Origin: Priapulus caudatus
Taxonomy: Eukaryota > Priapulida > Priapulimorpha > Priapulimorphida > Priapulidae
Direction of reading: 5' to 3'
Assembly (NCBI RefSeq): GCF_000485595.1
Contig: NW_014578029.1
Coordinates: 60,874-85,970, forward strand
Length of the DNA stretch: 25,097 nt
Positions 11,317 to 21,000 of this stretch are shown here, piece after piece (position 1 is the stretch's first letter; every line of letters starts with the position of its first letter). A program made the position numbers and the translations under genes. Below the pieces are notes generated by a model. It saw nothing but the letters and a program-made list of their open reading frames with translations. It searched no databases and was not told the origin of the DNA.

Positions 11317-12166
11317 CCCCCCCGTCGCATCTCATGCTGTGTGAACTTGCTTTGAAGCGGAGCTTAGTTGCTCTGCGTGCAGGTTTTACACTATCAATGT
11401 TTTTATGCAACATACTTAAATGCAGACAAAGTGCAAGCATTGTGAGTTTGAGACCAACATTGGGGTTTGGGAGCCATCATTTAGGCGTTGCATACTCGTT
11501 CATAGAGCTATAGGATGCGCAAGTGTTGATTTTATGATACGAGCATTAACGCGTCACATCAGGAGAGGGATTTGGGGGTTCGTGGCATATTACCCTTTGT
11601 CCGGGATGTTTTAGAACGTCGGGATCGACTGGCCACACTTATTACAGGTTGCCGGCCCCGTGGCCGTGAACCGCGGGACATGGACGCCATGTTTGCTTGC
11701 ACCGAAAACATATATTACCAAGTGATTAATAAACAATATAACATATAAACCCTAACCCTGGTGATGAATTTACGCCTGCGCGAAATCTACTGGGAGCAAA
11801 ATATTCCCGGACGCACCTTGCACTTTGCGGAGTTTGGTCGTGATCGAGAATGTCAATTTCTGTGCAAAACATCGATTAAACCTTATAGTCACGCGGTACT
11901 ATTCGTGGTGTTTTCATTTATATAGGCTGCGATAGCGTAGTAACGGTTGCGATCATATCGGGCTCAATAAACTCCCCACAGGCCGCCACCTTGTAGGAAT
12001 CGGCGCCCGTGTCAAGCTGCCGCATGCGAGTTTTTAAACTCGCCTGCCGCATCCCAGCAGCGACCCCAGCGCCCTCTTTCGTGGTGTTCTACGTGCACAC
12101 GGCGAGTGTACGAATTATAAAAAAAATTATCGATGTAGTGCAAGGCGCAGTTACAGCGAGTATAAA
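11317..12166. other. no gene seen
   Basis: Unique-looking sequence with only short frames on both strands and no recognised motif. Confidence 0.5.
11748..11760. repeat. short telomeric motif, CCCTAA x2
   Basis: AACCCTAACCCTG: barely two units, so chance cannot be excluded. Confidence 0.45.
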
Positions 12167-12207
12167 CATAGACTAAGAATAACTAAGAATGTTATTCTTA
12201 GTCTATG
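12167..12207. repeat. perfect hairpin, 17-bp arms
   Basis: CATAGACTAAGAATAAC (12167-12183) and its exact complement (12191-12207) with a 7-nt loop. Confidence 0.9.
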
Positions 12208-12549
12208 GTACAAATTACATAATGTGTTAATTTTTAACCAATAAACGGTTCTTCATCTCGCCTTACCAACCCCGACAAATTCATAAAACCGAAGGACGCC
12301 GAATGCCGAAGGACGCAATACGTTTCTTTATAAAGACGGTTGGAAAAGGCTTAAACTGAGCCCCTGGTCTAGCTGCACACTATACAAAGTTACATCAGGA
12401 CTGAATAATACTGTAATAATTATTATCTATTATATTTATTATTATTCATTCCTGGTTACATACATACATTAGTGACTAAACCACGAACGGTTGCTTAATT
12501 AACGACACACTATCGGTCTCCCGCACCGTCAACCATCCATATATCTACT

Positions 12550-12591
12550 CATAGATACTACCCCAAGTAGTATCTTGGGGTAGTATCTATG
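12550..12591. repeat. perfect hairpin, 18-bp arms
   Basis: CATAGATACTACCCCAAG (12550-12567) and its exact complement (12574-12591) with a 6-nt loop. Confidence 0.9.
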
Positions 12592-12719
12592 ATCTACTAC
12601 ATATGGTCAGGAGCTAATGTATATATCTGTGGTCATGCCGCGTTTGTTGACTTGCTGTTTCTCCGTAGAACCCGAGCGCGAATGAAGAGCACGCGGGGTG
12701 TATTATATACATTAATAAA

Positions 12720-12790
12720 TATCAAGAGCTCATATCAAGAGATCATATCAAGAGCTCATATCAAGAGATCTCTATTATGAGCTCTTGATA
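12720..12790. repeat. four tandem ATCAAGAG units closed by an inverted copy
   Basis: ATCAAGAG starts at 12721, 12734, 12747 and 12760 (13-bp period, alternating GCTCAT and ATCAT spacers). TATGAGCTCTTGATA at about 12776-12790 is the inverted partner. Confidence 0.85.
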
Positions 12791-13947
12791 CATATTCATA
12801 TTATACATTATGTGTGTATAATTACAGAGTGTGTTACACATTATTACACACCGATCACGATAACTTACACAGATTCACACCACGTATATACACTCGCTAT
12901 GGCCAGACCGTCGCTGAGATATCGTATCGTCCGTTGCTATTGATTTGTTCACCTCTGTTAATAGCCGTATGACAGCGAATTTGAGCGCAAGTACGTGTGA
13001 CGAACACGTATAGAGATACTCATAGTATTATACTCATAGAGTGTGCGCACACTGACCACGAAGCCTAATAAGGATTCACGTCCTGCACTCGCTATGGCCA
13101 GACAGTGCGCCAACACTATAGATCCCACCCAACACTTCTCTTTCAACGTCAATGTCATTGAGCTAGTAATCGGACGGATGAGCAAGAACACGGTTTCCTA
13201 CTGATTGCCCGAACCGATTAATTAGTTATATTCTCCGGGAAGATGCTGCGCGTTTCCAACGGAGCATCGTTATTCATCCCGTTGCTATATATAGGCTACA
13301 TACGCTAGAACTGCTGTGGGCGAGCATCCCAGTTGGCACCCGCGTCTGCGAGACAACGTATACGGGCACTGGAAAACGACGCGGACGTCCGTCTACGGGT
13401 TGTGATCGAAAATGTGATTGCTCGACAGTGCAGGCTTCAGAAAATTGAGCAAGCACGGCTGATTGTTTGCTCGCGATATGTGGTGATATTTAGACGAAAT
13501 TCATACATGGAAGATTATCTAGTATATTATATCTATGGCACACAATATAGAATGGAAACACGGGGGGGGGGAGGGGTTACATTCTCGGTTTTTCATGTAG
13601 GGCCTAAATGCCATTTCCCAGATAATTGAAATCGCAATTTTAGCTTTCTCGCGTCTCGGTTGACTGCTATTCCGGAAACACGAAAGTTTTAACCAGCATT
13701 TCCCAGTTTCCAGATTAAAATGATCCAATCCCGCGTCCCGAAAATAATTAACCACCCCCCCCCCCTATATAACAGATCGTTTAGCGATATGCGTCCGCCT
13801 CTCCTCTGACAGAATAATTAACGTTCGAAGGAGACGTGGTCACGTGAGCCACTTTCGGCGATGCTAGAAGCAGAAATTGCGATCGTCGAGAGTTAAAACT
13901 TCAAAAAAAATTAATGCGCTTCTGATTCTATCGAGAGATAATACGTT

Positions 13948-13991
<44 letters not shown>

Positions 13992-14382
13992 TATTATTAG
14001 AGGTACATGCATTATTACATCGTTATACTACATGCAGTTAATTGGTGGGAATGGCACGACCAAACCAACAGACGAGTGATTAAAGTATATTTTCTCTGAA
14101 CTCGAACTGAATGTGATATTCTCTTACCAGACAGACGGCGAGTGACTTCTTAGTGTAGCGTACAAGTATATCCGGCAGCCAATAAATTGCAACCCTACAA
14201 ATTTTACAGACGCAAGCACAAAGCAACGCGACTTCGAACATCTAAGTGAGACAGCAATCATGAGTAGTAGTGAGTGAGCAGACAAACAGATTAGATCCAC
14301 GTGGCATAGACTTTTTTCCAGCGCTTTTTCTACTTGGTCTGGACGCTAGTCAATTTTAACCTGTCTCTTACCGAAGGCCGAC
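12791..14382. other. no gene seen; minor repeats
   Basis: An 18-bp direct repeat CACTCGCTATGGCCAGAC at 12891 and 13086, a G run near 13562-13571, a C run near 13754-13765, and (ATC)n at 13948-13990. The 98-codon frame at 13333-13629 has no motif and crosses the G run. Confidence 0.5.
13948..13990. repeat. (ATC)n microsatellite
   Basis: About 14 uninterrupted ATC units, then ATT units. Confidence 0.95.
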
Positions 14383-14387
14383 TAAAA

Positions 14388-14823
14388 CATGGTTCATACA
14401 GGACTGACATTTTTTTCAAGGACATTTTATCGGAATTCATACACACACAAAAACATAGGCCTACCTGGATTAATTTAATAACCCCATTCTTAATCACTGT
14501 CACCTCTAAAACTTACCTGGATCACATTAATAAACCTTTCTAAACACTGTCACTTCTACAACATACCTTGATTTACTGACTTACTGTAATTTGTGATCAT
14601 CATTTAACTGTCTATCGTGTATATAGCTTTTTAAGCTCATTTAACGCAATTTTTATTGAGGTTTGCACATTATTGATGGTACAAAATTTCTTTTTAGTAC
14701 AGGCAAGGATTCTTTCTAAAAATTCAAGGACATTTTCATGAAATTCAAGCACAAAATCAAAATTTACTAAATTCAGGTACTTTTCAAGGACTACCCTCAA
14801 ATTCAAGGACTGTGCGAACCATG
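14388..14823. mobile_element. MITE-like element with CATGGTTC ends and ATTCAAGGAC repeats
   Basis: 436 bp. Left end CATGGTTCATACAG and right end CTGTGCGAACCATG are inverted repeats (12 of 14 match). Flanks are a 5-bp direct repeat TAAAA (14383-14387 and 14824-14828). The right half repeats ATTCAAGGAC or a close variant about six times. No reading frame is present. It resembles the TTCAAGGAC-rich hAT-like MITEs found in many marine animal genomes, from memory only. Confidence 0.65.
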
Positions 14824-14828
14824 TAAAA

Positions 14829-15269
14829 CATTCTGTAAAGATCACGTATAAGGTTTGTAAAAGCATCGGTATATGAAAAGTATACAATACATATATATTT
14901 TCTGTTTTGATTAACAATAATTATGAACGGTTACGGTTACCTATGTGCAAAGTTTATGAGTTTTTTGTTTACTTTCTCAATCTTTTAATGTTCGTGTATA
15001 TTGATTCACGTTTCGCATTTTTACAGTTTACTTCTACTGATACCATATGTTTATGGATGGCATAAGGCTTATTGTAGGCATTCGTATATGGCTTGTTAAA
15101 TGTTCAGATTCTTCACTACTCATATCACGTTTGCATTACTGTAGGTTTCTTATTTATAGATGAAAATTTGAAAGATGAATGTCTAATTGTACTAGACATG
15201 TGAAGATCATTATATCGCTACTTCATGGAGCCAAGCTGCCTTGTATACTGTGCGGTAACCTATCCCGTG
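14829..15269. other. no gene seen
   Basis: AT-rich spacer between the MITE-like element and the candidate 3' end of the zinc-finger gene. Confidence 0.5.
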
Positions 15270-15315
15270 GAAAAAACACAAAACAACACAAGATTTTTTC
15301 ACCATGAAATTTAAT
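15270..15315 (-). terminator. candidate poly(A) signal for the zinc-finger gene
   Basis: On the minus strand an ATTAAA hexamer (15315-15310) is followed 15-40 nt downstream by a GU/U-rich stretch (CTTGTGTTGTTTTGTG), the usual arrangement for vertebrate-type 3' ends. I saw no AATAAA on this strand between the stop at 16867 and this site. Confidence 0.4.
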
Positions 15316-16866
15316 CATCTGCTTTGCATTCATTGCAAAATCATATCAACATTGCGAAACAGCAAATAATCCTCGGAACAAGGGCTCTCATGCCAGAGCG
15401 AGACTGCAGTGCAATCAAGATGCTAGTGCAATTAACAACATGTACACAAATTGCAGCAGGCTTAACATCGCAATGACAATTATCGCTTCATGCTAAACCT
15501 TCTCTTCGAATTTGTTGTTCGAATTTGTTGTTCTTTTGTAGCAGATACAGCCATTATTTACCAACAGGTGCCGCCACTAGTGCCTTCTGTTGGCAGATGT
15601 TGGTCTGTCGTAATCGTGACTTCATTTTAACAACGGGGGGCACCACCAGCACGACAACAGCAGACGAGAATTAGTGTCGTGTGATGTACACATTGCATAA
15701 ACACGCACGCACGCACACACACACAGACATACATATTTACACACACGCACGCACACACACATACACACAAACAAACTCAACATTAGCAAAATGTCACCTG
15801 CAAACATGGAAATGTCTTTGTAATCGAATCAGCTAACAGCCTACACGCTAGATAACCTTTACGACACTACTACTTACAGCCGTCCATCCGCCATCATTCA
15901 TTCCCAATCGCTTCGTAATCGATCTCACACACGATCATCAACGGTATACATGCAGCCCCCCTCTCGCTCCCTATCCTATTTACACCCGCAGCAGTACGAC
16001 GCAGCTCGTAGTTGCTGCAACCCCATTCCGTCAAGGAAAATTTGTCGACTGTACATCACCATGCTACGTAGCTACGCGCTACACAAACTCGCATAATGCT
16101 CATACGGTAAAGTGTCACCGCAAACTACGACTCGTCCGTATCGATGAGAACCGAAAGCGATTAACAGCAGCAATTATATTTACACTCGCACGATCCAATG
16201 TGAGATGAGAAACGTGTGCATTATACAGCCAATGTACGATGCTTGCTGTCGGAAAAGTCGTGAATTGCTCGCGACTATCTCGCAAGTCTAACATCTCGTA
16301 CGCACGCGCTTCACTTACGCCGTAATTTAGCTTTTTGTACGCTACGCAAAAAATTTCACGACTCGCGCCATCTCCTCGACAACTTTCTATGTTTCTTACA
16401 ACGAAGTTACGAACTCTAGGTAACCAAAACGTAATCTCGCCGCGTACGTCTTCGCTTCTCCACGCCTCGGCGACTCTTGTTACGCCACCGTTCTACACTC
16501 TAGGAAATACAACGTAGTTCTCAAGGCTTTCGATTCGCCATCTAAGGCGAACAGCTCCGAGCTTTGTCGATCGCCAAACGCTGCTAGGCTCGTGACTCCC
16601 GACGCGAAATCTACAAAGTTCTCTTTATGAAAACATGACGTCGCGAGCGCGGAGGCAGCGCGGCGTTCACGAGGACCGCAGGTTATCTGGCTGGGTCTGC
16701 TCCAACACGCTCAGAGGGCCCGCGACGTGAGACGAGCGTCCGCTGCTGGGGGGCGCCCTAGCACATCGTACCGGATTTCCGTCGTGACGCTCGTCACATA
16801 GCACAGCGCACCCTGCCGGGTCGCGGTCCGATGCGCGGCGCCCCCTGCCAGATCGCCCTCGCTCTC
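15316..16866 (-). other. putative 3' UTR of the zinc-finger gene
   Basis: About 1.55 kb between the stop and the candidate poly(A) signal, with no credible reading frame. It includes an impure CA/CACG microsatellite (15700-15770) and a 13-bp direct duplication (about 15508-15533). The stretch next to the stop is GC-rich like the exon and contains one AGGGGGCGCC on the minus strand (16837-16846). Confidence 0.4.
15700..15770. repeat. CA/CACG microsatellite
   Basis: Two CACGCACGCA blocks separated by ACAGACATACATATTT. Confidence 0.9.
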
Positions 16867-18081
16867 TCACTCGGCGACGGTCTTCCGCGGCGGCTCCCCA
16901 GGCTCGCGCGTCGTTGTCGTCGTCGTGACGACGCTGTAGTTTGCGACGCCGTTCGCCCCCTCTCGCATCGCGACGTCGGTCGGCACGCGCACGAGTCGAT
17001 TGTTGACGGTCACCCAGCGGCAGGCGCGCGCGAGCTCTCGTGGCGGCAGCGCGTAGCACGTGTGGCGCACCCTCGCCGCCCGCTGCGCCGCCGTCGCGCC
17101 GTACCGCCGCTGGTACTTGGCGCGGTGCGCGCGCACGTGCGTCTCGACGCGCTCCATCGACGCCATGACGCGCGCGCACACGACGCAGCGGTAGCCGTCG
17201 GCGACGCGCAGCGCCACGTTGTGCTGGTTGGCGCGGTGCACGTGCAGCCGCAGCTCGCTCTTAAACACGAGCTCGCACGCCTCGCACGGACGCTCACGCT
17301 CCACGCGAGAACCCGGCTTCGGGCCCGGCCGCGTCCGCTCCTCGGCAGAGGGCGCCGACGCTGCGGCCGCCGCGGGAGGCGGCGGGGGAGACGGCTTCGC
17401 GTTCTGTCGCTCGAGGAGGCGGAGAGCGCGTATCTTGTCGTGGTAGCGCCGCCGCTTCTCCTTCAACGTGACGGCCTTGAGGAGCTGCGCGACGCAGTCC
17501 TCCACAGCGCGCCGCACCTCTCCCTTCTCCTCTCGCCGCTTTCCTCCCCGCCGCCGCACGGCCTCCTCCCCCGCGGCGGCGGCGGCAGCAGAGCGGCTGC
17601 GCAGGTTTCGCGGCGTCACGAAGTGCGTGTCGCGGTGCCGGATGAGCGGCCGCATGCCGCGGAATCGCTCTCCGCACACGCGGCACTCGTACGAACGCTC
17701 CCCCGCCTCCGGCGTCCACTCGGGGTCGTCGACTCCGCCCCCGCCCGCCTCCCCGTTCTCCCGGTCGTCCTCTGCGCGCGCCGCCTCCTCCCGCCGCCGC
17801 CGCGCCTCCTCCTCCTCTTCGGAAGCGGCGTGGGTCTTCTTGTGCGCGCGCAGGAGGCCGTACTTTGCGAACTTCTCTCCGCAGAACTTGCACGTGTAGC
17901 TGACGCAGCGCGTCTTGCGCGCGGCGGCCGCCTCCTCGACGCGGCACGCGTGTCCGATGAGCCGCCGTAGGTTGACGAACTTCTCGTGGCAGTGGCTGCA
18001 CGAGTAGAGCTTGCGTCTCGTCGTCAGCACCGCGTCGGCCTTCGCCTCGTGCTTCTTCGCCGCGCGCCGCGCCACCGCCTC
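16867..18081 (-). CDS. exon 5 (terminal): C-terminal C2H2 zinc-finger cluster
   Basis: 1,215 nt, acceptor CCCCCGGCAG before 18081, 404 codons then TGA at 16869-16867. It opens by continuing the charged helix of exon 4. Four good C2H2 fingers: YTCKFC...HKKTH (about 17903-17838), YECRVC...HRDTH (about 17691-17626), CEAC...HRANQH (about 17290-17222) and YRCVVC...HVRAH (about 17195-17128). A fifth, YSCSHC at about 17996, keeps C-X2-C-X12-H but lacks a clear last His. Fingers are not joined by TGEKP linkers and are separated by long basic, acidic or Pro/Ala stretches, so they are unlike a tandem KRAB-type DNA-binding array. The end is ANYSVV, a six-Thr run, and KTVAE. Confidence 0.9.
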   Translation of the reverse strand, partial: EAVARRAAKKHEAKADAVLTTRRKLYSCSHCHEKFVNLRRLIGHACRVEEAAAARKTRCVSYTCKFCGEKFAKYGLLRAHKKTHAASEEEEEARRRREEAARAEDDRENGEAGGGGVDDPEWTPEAGERSYECRVCGERFRGMRPLIRHRDTHFVTPRNLRSRSAAAAAAGEEAVRRRGGKRREEKGEVRRAVEDCVAQLLKAVTLKEKRRRYHDKIRALRLLERQNAKPSPPPPPAAAAASAPSAEERTRPGPKPGSRVERERPCEACELVFKSELRLHVHRANQHNVALRVADGYRCVVCARVMASMERVETHVRAHRAKYQRRYGATAAQRAARVRHTCYALPPRELARACRWVTVNNRLVRVPTDVAMREGANGVANYSVVTTTTTTREPGEPPRKTVAE

Positions 18082-21000
18082 CTGCCGGGGGGAAGACACA
18101 ACGAAGCAGTTAGCGGTAGTAGAGTAGAGTAGAGCAATAGCTACATGTGGGGGAATAGCTACATGTGGGGGGAATAGCTAATTGTGGGGGCAATAGCTAC
18201 CTGTGATTGCAATAGCCACCTGTGGGGGCAATAGTGTAGAGTAAGGTACAGCAGTAGATTAGAGCAACAACTGTGGGAGAAACAGAGGGTACAGAAACTA
18301 CAGCAGCACACGCCGGACACTAGGGACTACGGGAGCAAAAGAGCAAAGTACAACAGTAGATAATAGAGCAACAACTGTGGCGGAAACAACGGAGAAACAG
18401 AGACTACAGTCGCAGACGCCGGACACACCCGTCGCCGCGGCAACGCTCCTGACGCTCACCTGCCGCTTCTTCACGCGCTCCAGCTTCTTGAGTCTCGTGA
18501 CGAGATCCCGCTGCTGCTTCTTCAGCGCCCTCTGTCCACGCTTCCACCGCCGCTCCTCGTTCGTCGTCCGGTGCTCGACGCGCGCCTCCTCCCGCCGCCG
18601 CGCGCCGCCGCCGCTCTCCCTCGTCTCTGCCGGCGCCGGCACCTCCTCCCGCGGAGGGATGTACCCGCTGCGCTGGCGGCCGTACGGTCGCACGCGCGCC
18701 GCAGACTTCGACACGTAGTAGGAGACGGAGTACGCGTCGGGCGTGCGGTCGACGAGCAGCTCCTTCGCGTAGTCGTGCTCCCGCATCGTCGGCGTGCTCA
18801 TGTAGGACAGCAGCGGGCCGGCCGGCGTCGTGTACAGGTGGTCGCGCGCGTGCGGCGCCAGCGACGCGAGGTAGTCGTCGAGCGGCGACCGCGCCGGCGC
18901 CACCTTGCGGCGGCGGTGGTACTTCGGCGGCGGCGGCGGGGACCGCGGCGCGGAGCCGTCTGTGTGCTTCCGCTTCGTGTACTTGCGCTTCTTTCGGATC
19001 TCGCCGGGGGGCGCCACCGTCGCCGCGTCCGCGTCGCTGCCGCTCTCCCCGCCGCCGCCGCCGACGACCCGCGCTTCCTCGTCCAGCATCACCGCGAGCC
19101 GCTGCTTGCGGCGCCCCCTGCCGCGGCCGGCGACCGCTCCCGGCGCCGTCGCGTCGCGGGGCTTCCGCCGTCTCGCCGCCGCCGCCACGGCCGCCGCCGC
19201 CTCCCCCTCGTCGTCGCGCTCGCTCTCCCACAGCCGCCGCGGCTTGCGGTTCTCGCGCAGACGCGGCTTCTCGATCGGCGGCAGGCGCACGAGCTTCCAC
19301 GGACGCTCGCGCACGCCGCGCCGCCCCCGCAGCATGCCCGACAGGTTGCGCGCGACAGCCGACGACGGCGGCGGTCGCCACGGCTGCGCGGCGGCGCGCG
19401 GACGCACGGGCGAGGATTTCGCCGGCGAGGCGGCGTCGGACTCCGATCCCTCGCCGCCCGGCAGCTCCTGCAGCAGCTCGGAGATCTCGGGACTGTTCAG
19501 CATCGCCGATATCTCGGGCGACTCCATGAGCGCGTTCAGCTCGGGAATGTCCATCATCCCCCCGACGTCCATCCCGCCGAGCTCGTGGTGCAGCCGCATC
19601 GGCGACAGCCGCGGGGGCGCCGCCGTAGCCGTCGCCGTGACCCCGCTGCGCTGCTGGATGATCGAGTTAAGCGCCGACAGCTCCTGCGCGATGTTGGACC
19701 CCGGCACCGGCGCCGCTACGGGGGCGCCGCCGCCGCTCGGCGACGCCTGCTGAACGATCTGCGCGAGCGACTTGTCCGTGACGAGGCTCGTCAGGTCAAA
19801 CTCTTCGAGCGACGAGTGCACGAATTCGTCCATGCGCACGATGTCGGCCGACTCGACAAAGTCTCCCCACGTGTCCGCCGGCATCAGCGAGCCAGGGGGC
19901 GCCGGCGGCTGTCCGCCGAGCGAGCCAGAGGGCGCCTGCGGATGCCCGCCGAGCGAGCCAGGGGGCGCCGGCGGCAGATTGCCGGCAAGAGCACCGGTGG
20001 GCGACAGCGGAGTCGCGCCGAGTGGCGCAGGGGGCGCCGCCATTGTCGCGCCGAGAAGGGCAGGGGGCGCCAATGCGCCACTGCCAGCGTCTCGCTGCAG
20101 TATGTCGATCATTTCGTCGACCAGGTAGCTGACCTGCGGGTCAAACTGGTCGCTATGGCGACGACCCGGCGCCGATCTCGCTTCCGGGGGCGACTCGACA
20201 TGCTTGCTACTAGTGTCGCCGGGCGGCTGCGTCAGCTCGGGTGGCGCCCTCGGTGGCGAACCGAAGACGTCGCCGGCATCGCGCATGCTGGCGCCACCTC
20301 TCGGGAACGAGACGCCGCGCGAGAGCGGCGGCGGCATTTTCGCCGAGGCGTCGTCCTCCGCGGGGGTGCCACGGGTTGCGATGTCGACGCGCGGCGGCGG
20401 GGGGGAGGGGGAGGGACGGAGCAGCGTGGCGTAGAGGTCCTCCCTCTCCCCCATGGAGCTGGCTGTGTCCGTCTCCTCCTCCTCCTCCTCCTCCTCCTCC
20501 TCCTCCTCTTCCTCCTCGCTCTCCTGCTCGAACGTGACGACGTCGACCTCCTCCTCGACAAAGTCCTGAACGACGGGGTCCTCTTTCGAGAACGCCTCCT
20601 CCTGGAACGCAGAGAGCTGCCCGCCAGCCGAATAGCGTCCCCGACCGCCAACCTCCTTCTCCTCCGCCGCGTTGCCGGCGACACCTCCCAACTCCGGTGC
20701 CGGCGTCCGGGGGGCGGGAGCGTTGGGGGTGGCGACCTTTTCGGCTTCTCCGGGGGAAGGCTCGCGGAAGTCGAGAAGTGCGTCCTCGACGACCGAGTCC
20801 TCGCCGGGCGGGAGGCACACGCAGCGTCCCCTAGCTGTGTCGTCACTCGACCTGTGGGGAAGTAAATGGGGGAATGATTGCTTGGAAGCGTTCTCGGCGC
20901 GTCGAATTCTCGCCAAGTGCAGTTACTCGCTGCTGCTAAAGGAGATATGCAGCACTAGACATTATTGGTAGAGTACACACTCACGCACGCACGCACGTAC

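Larger units (their letters stand above)
18082..18459 (-). other. intron 4 (378 bp), built of two tandem repeats
   Basis: It runs from GTGAGC to CCCGGCAG on the minus strand. It holds a 19-bp minisatellite (18135-18235) and a roughly 102-bp duplication with copies starting near 18248 and 18350. Most of the intron is explained by these. Confidence 0.8.

Noticed and set aside
10572-11344. Arg/Glu and Leu/Ser open frames
   Set aside because: Translation of the polypyrimidine tract; no unique sequence.
12720-12790. CRISPR-like array
   Set aside because: 13-bp repeats with almost no spacer and an inverted closing copy; the genome is animal.
1-15300. tRNA, rRNA or snRNA genes
   Set aside because: I looked for B-box/T-loop sequence and other hallmarks and found only isolated TTCGA matches without acceptor or anticodon stems.
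16831-17970. 379-codon plus-strand open frame
   Set aside because: It is antisense to exon 5, which carries well-formed C2H2 fingers on the minus strand; the plus product is Arg/Leu-rich without motif.
18571-20865. 764-codon plus-strand open frame
   Set aside because: It is the shadow of exon 4: rich in Arg, with a Leu run from the poly-Glu codons, no domain, and the minus strand has splice sites with matching phases.
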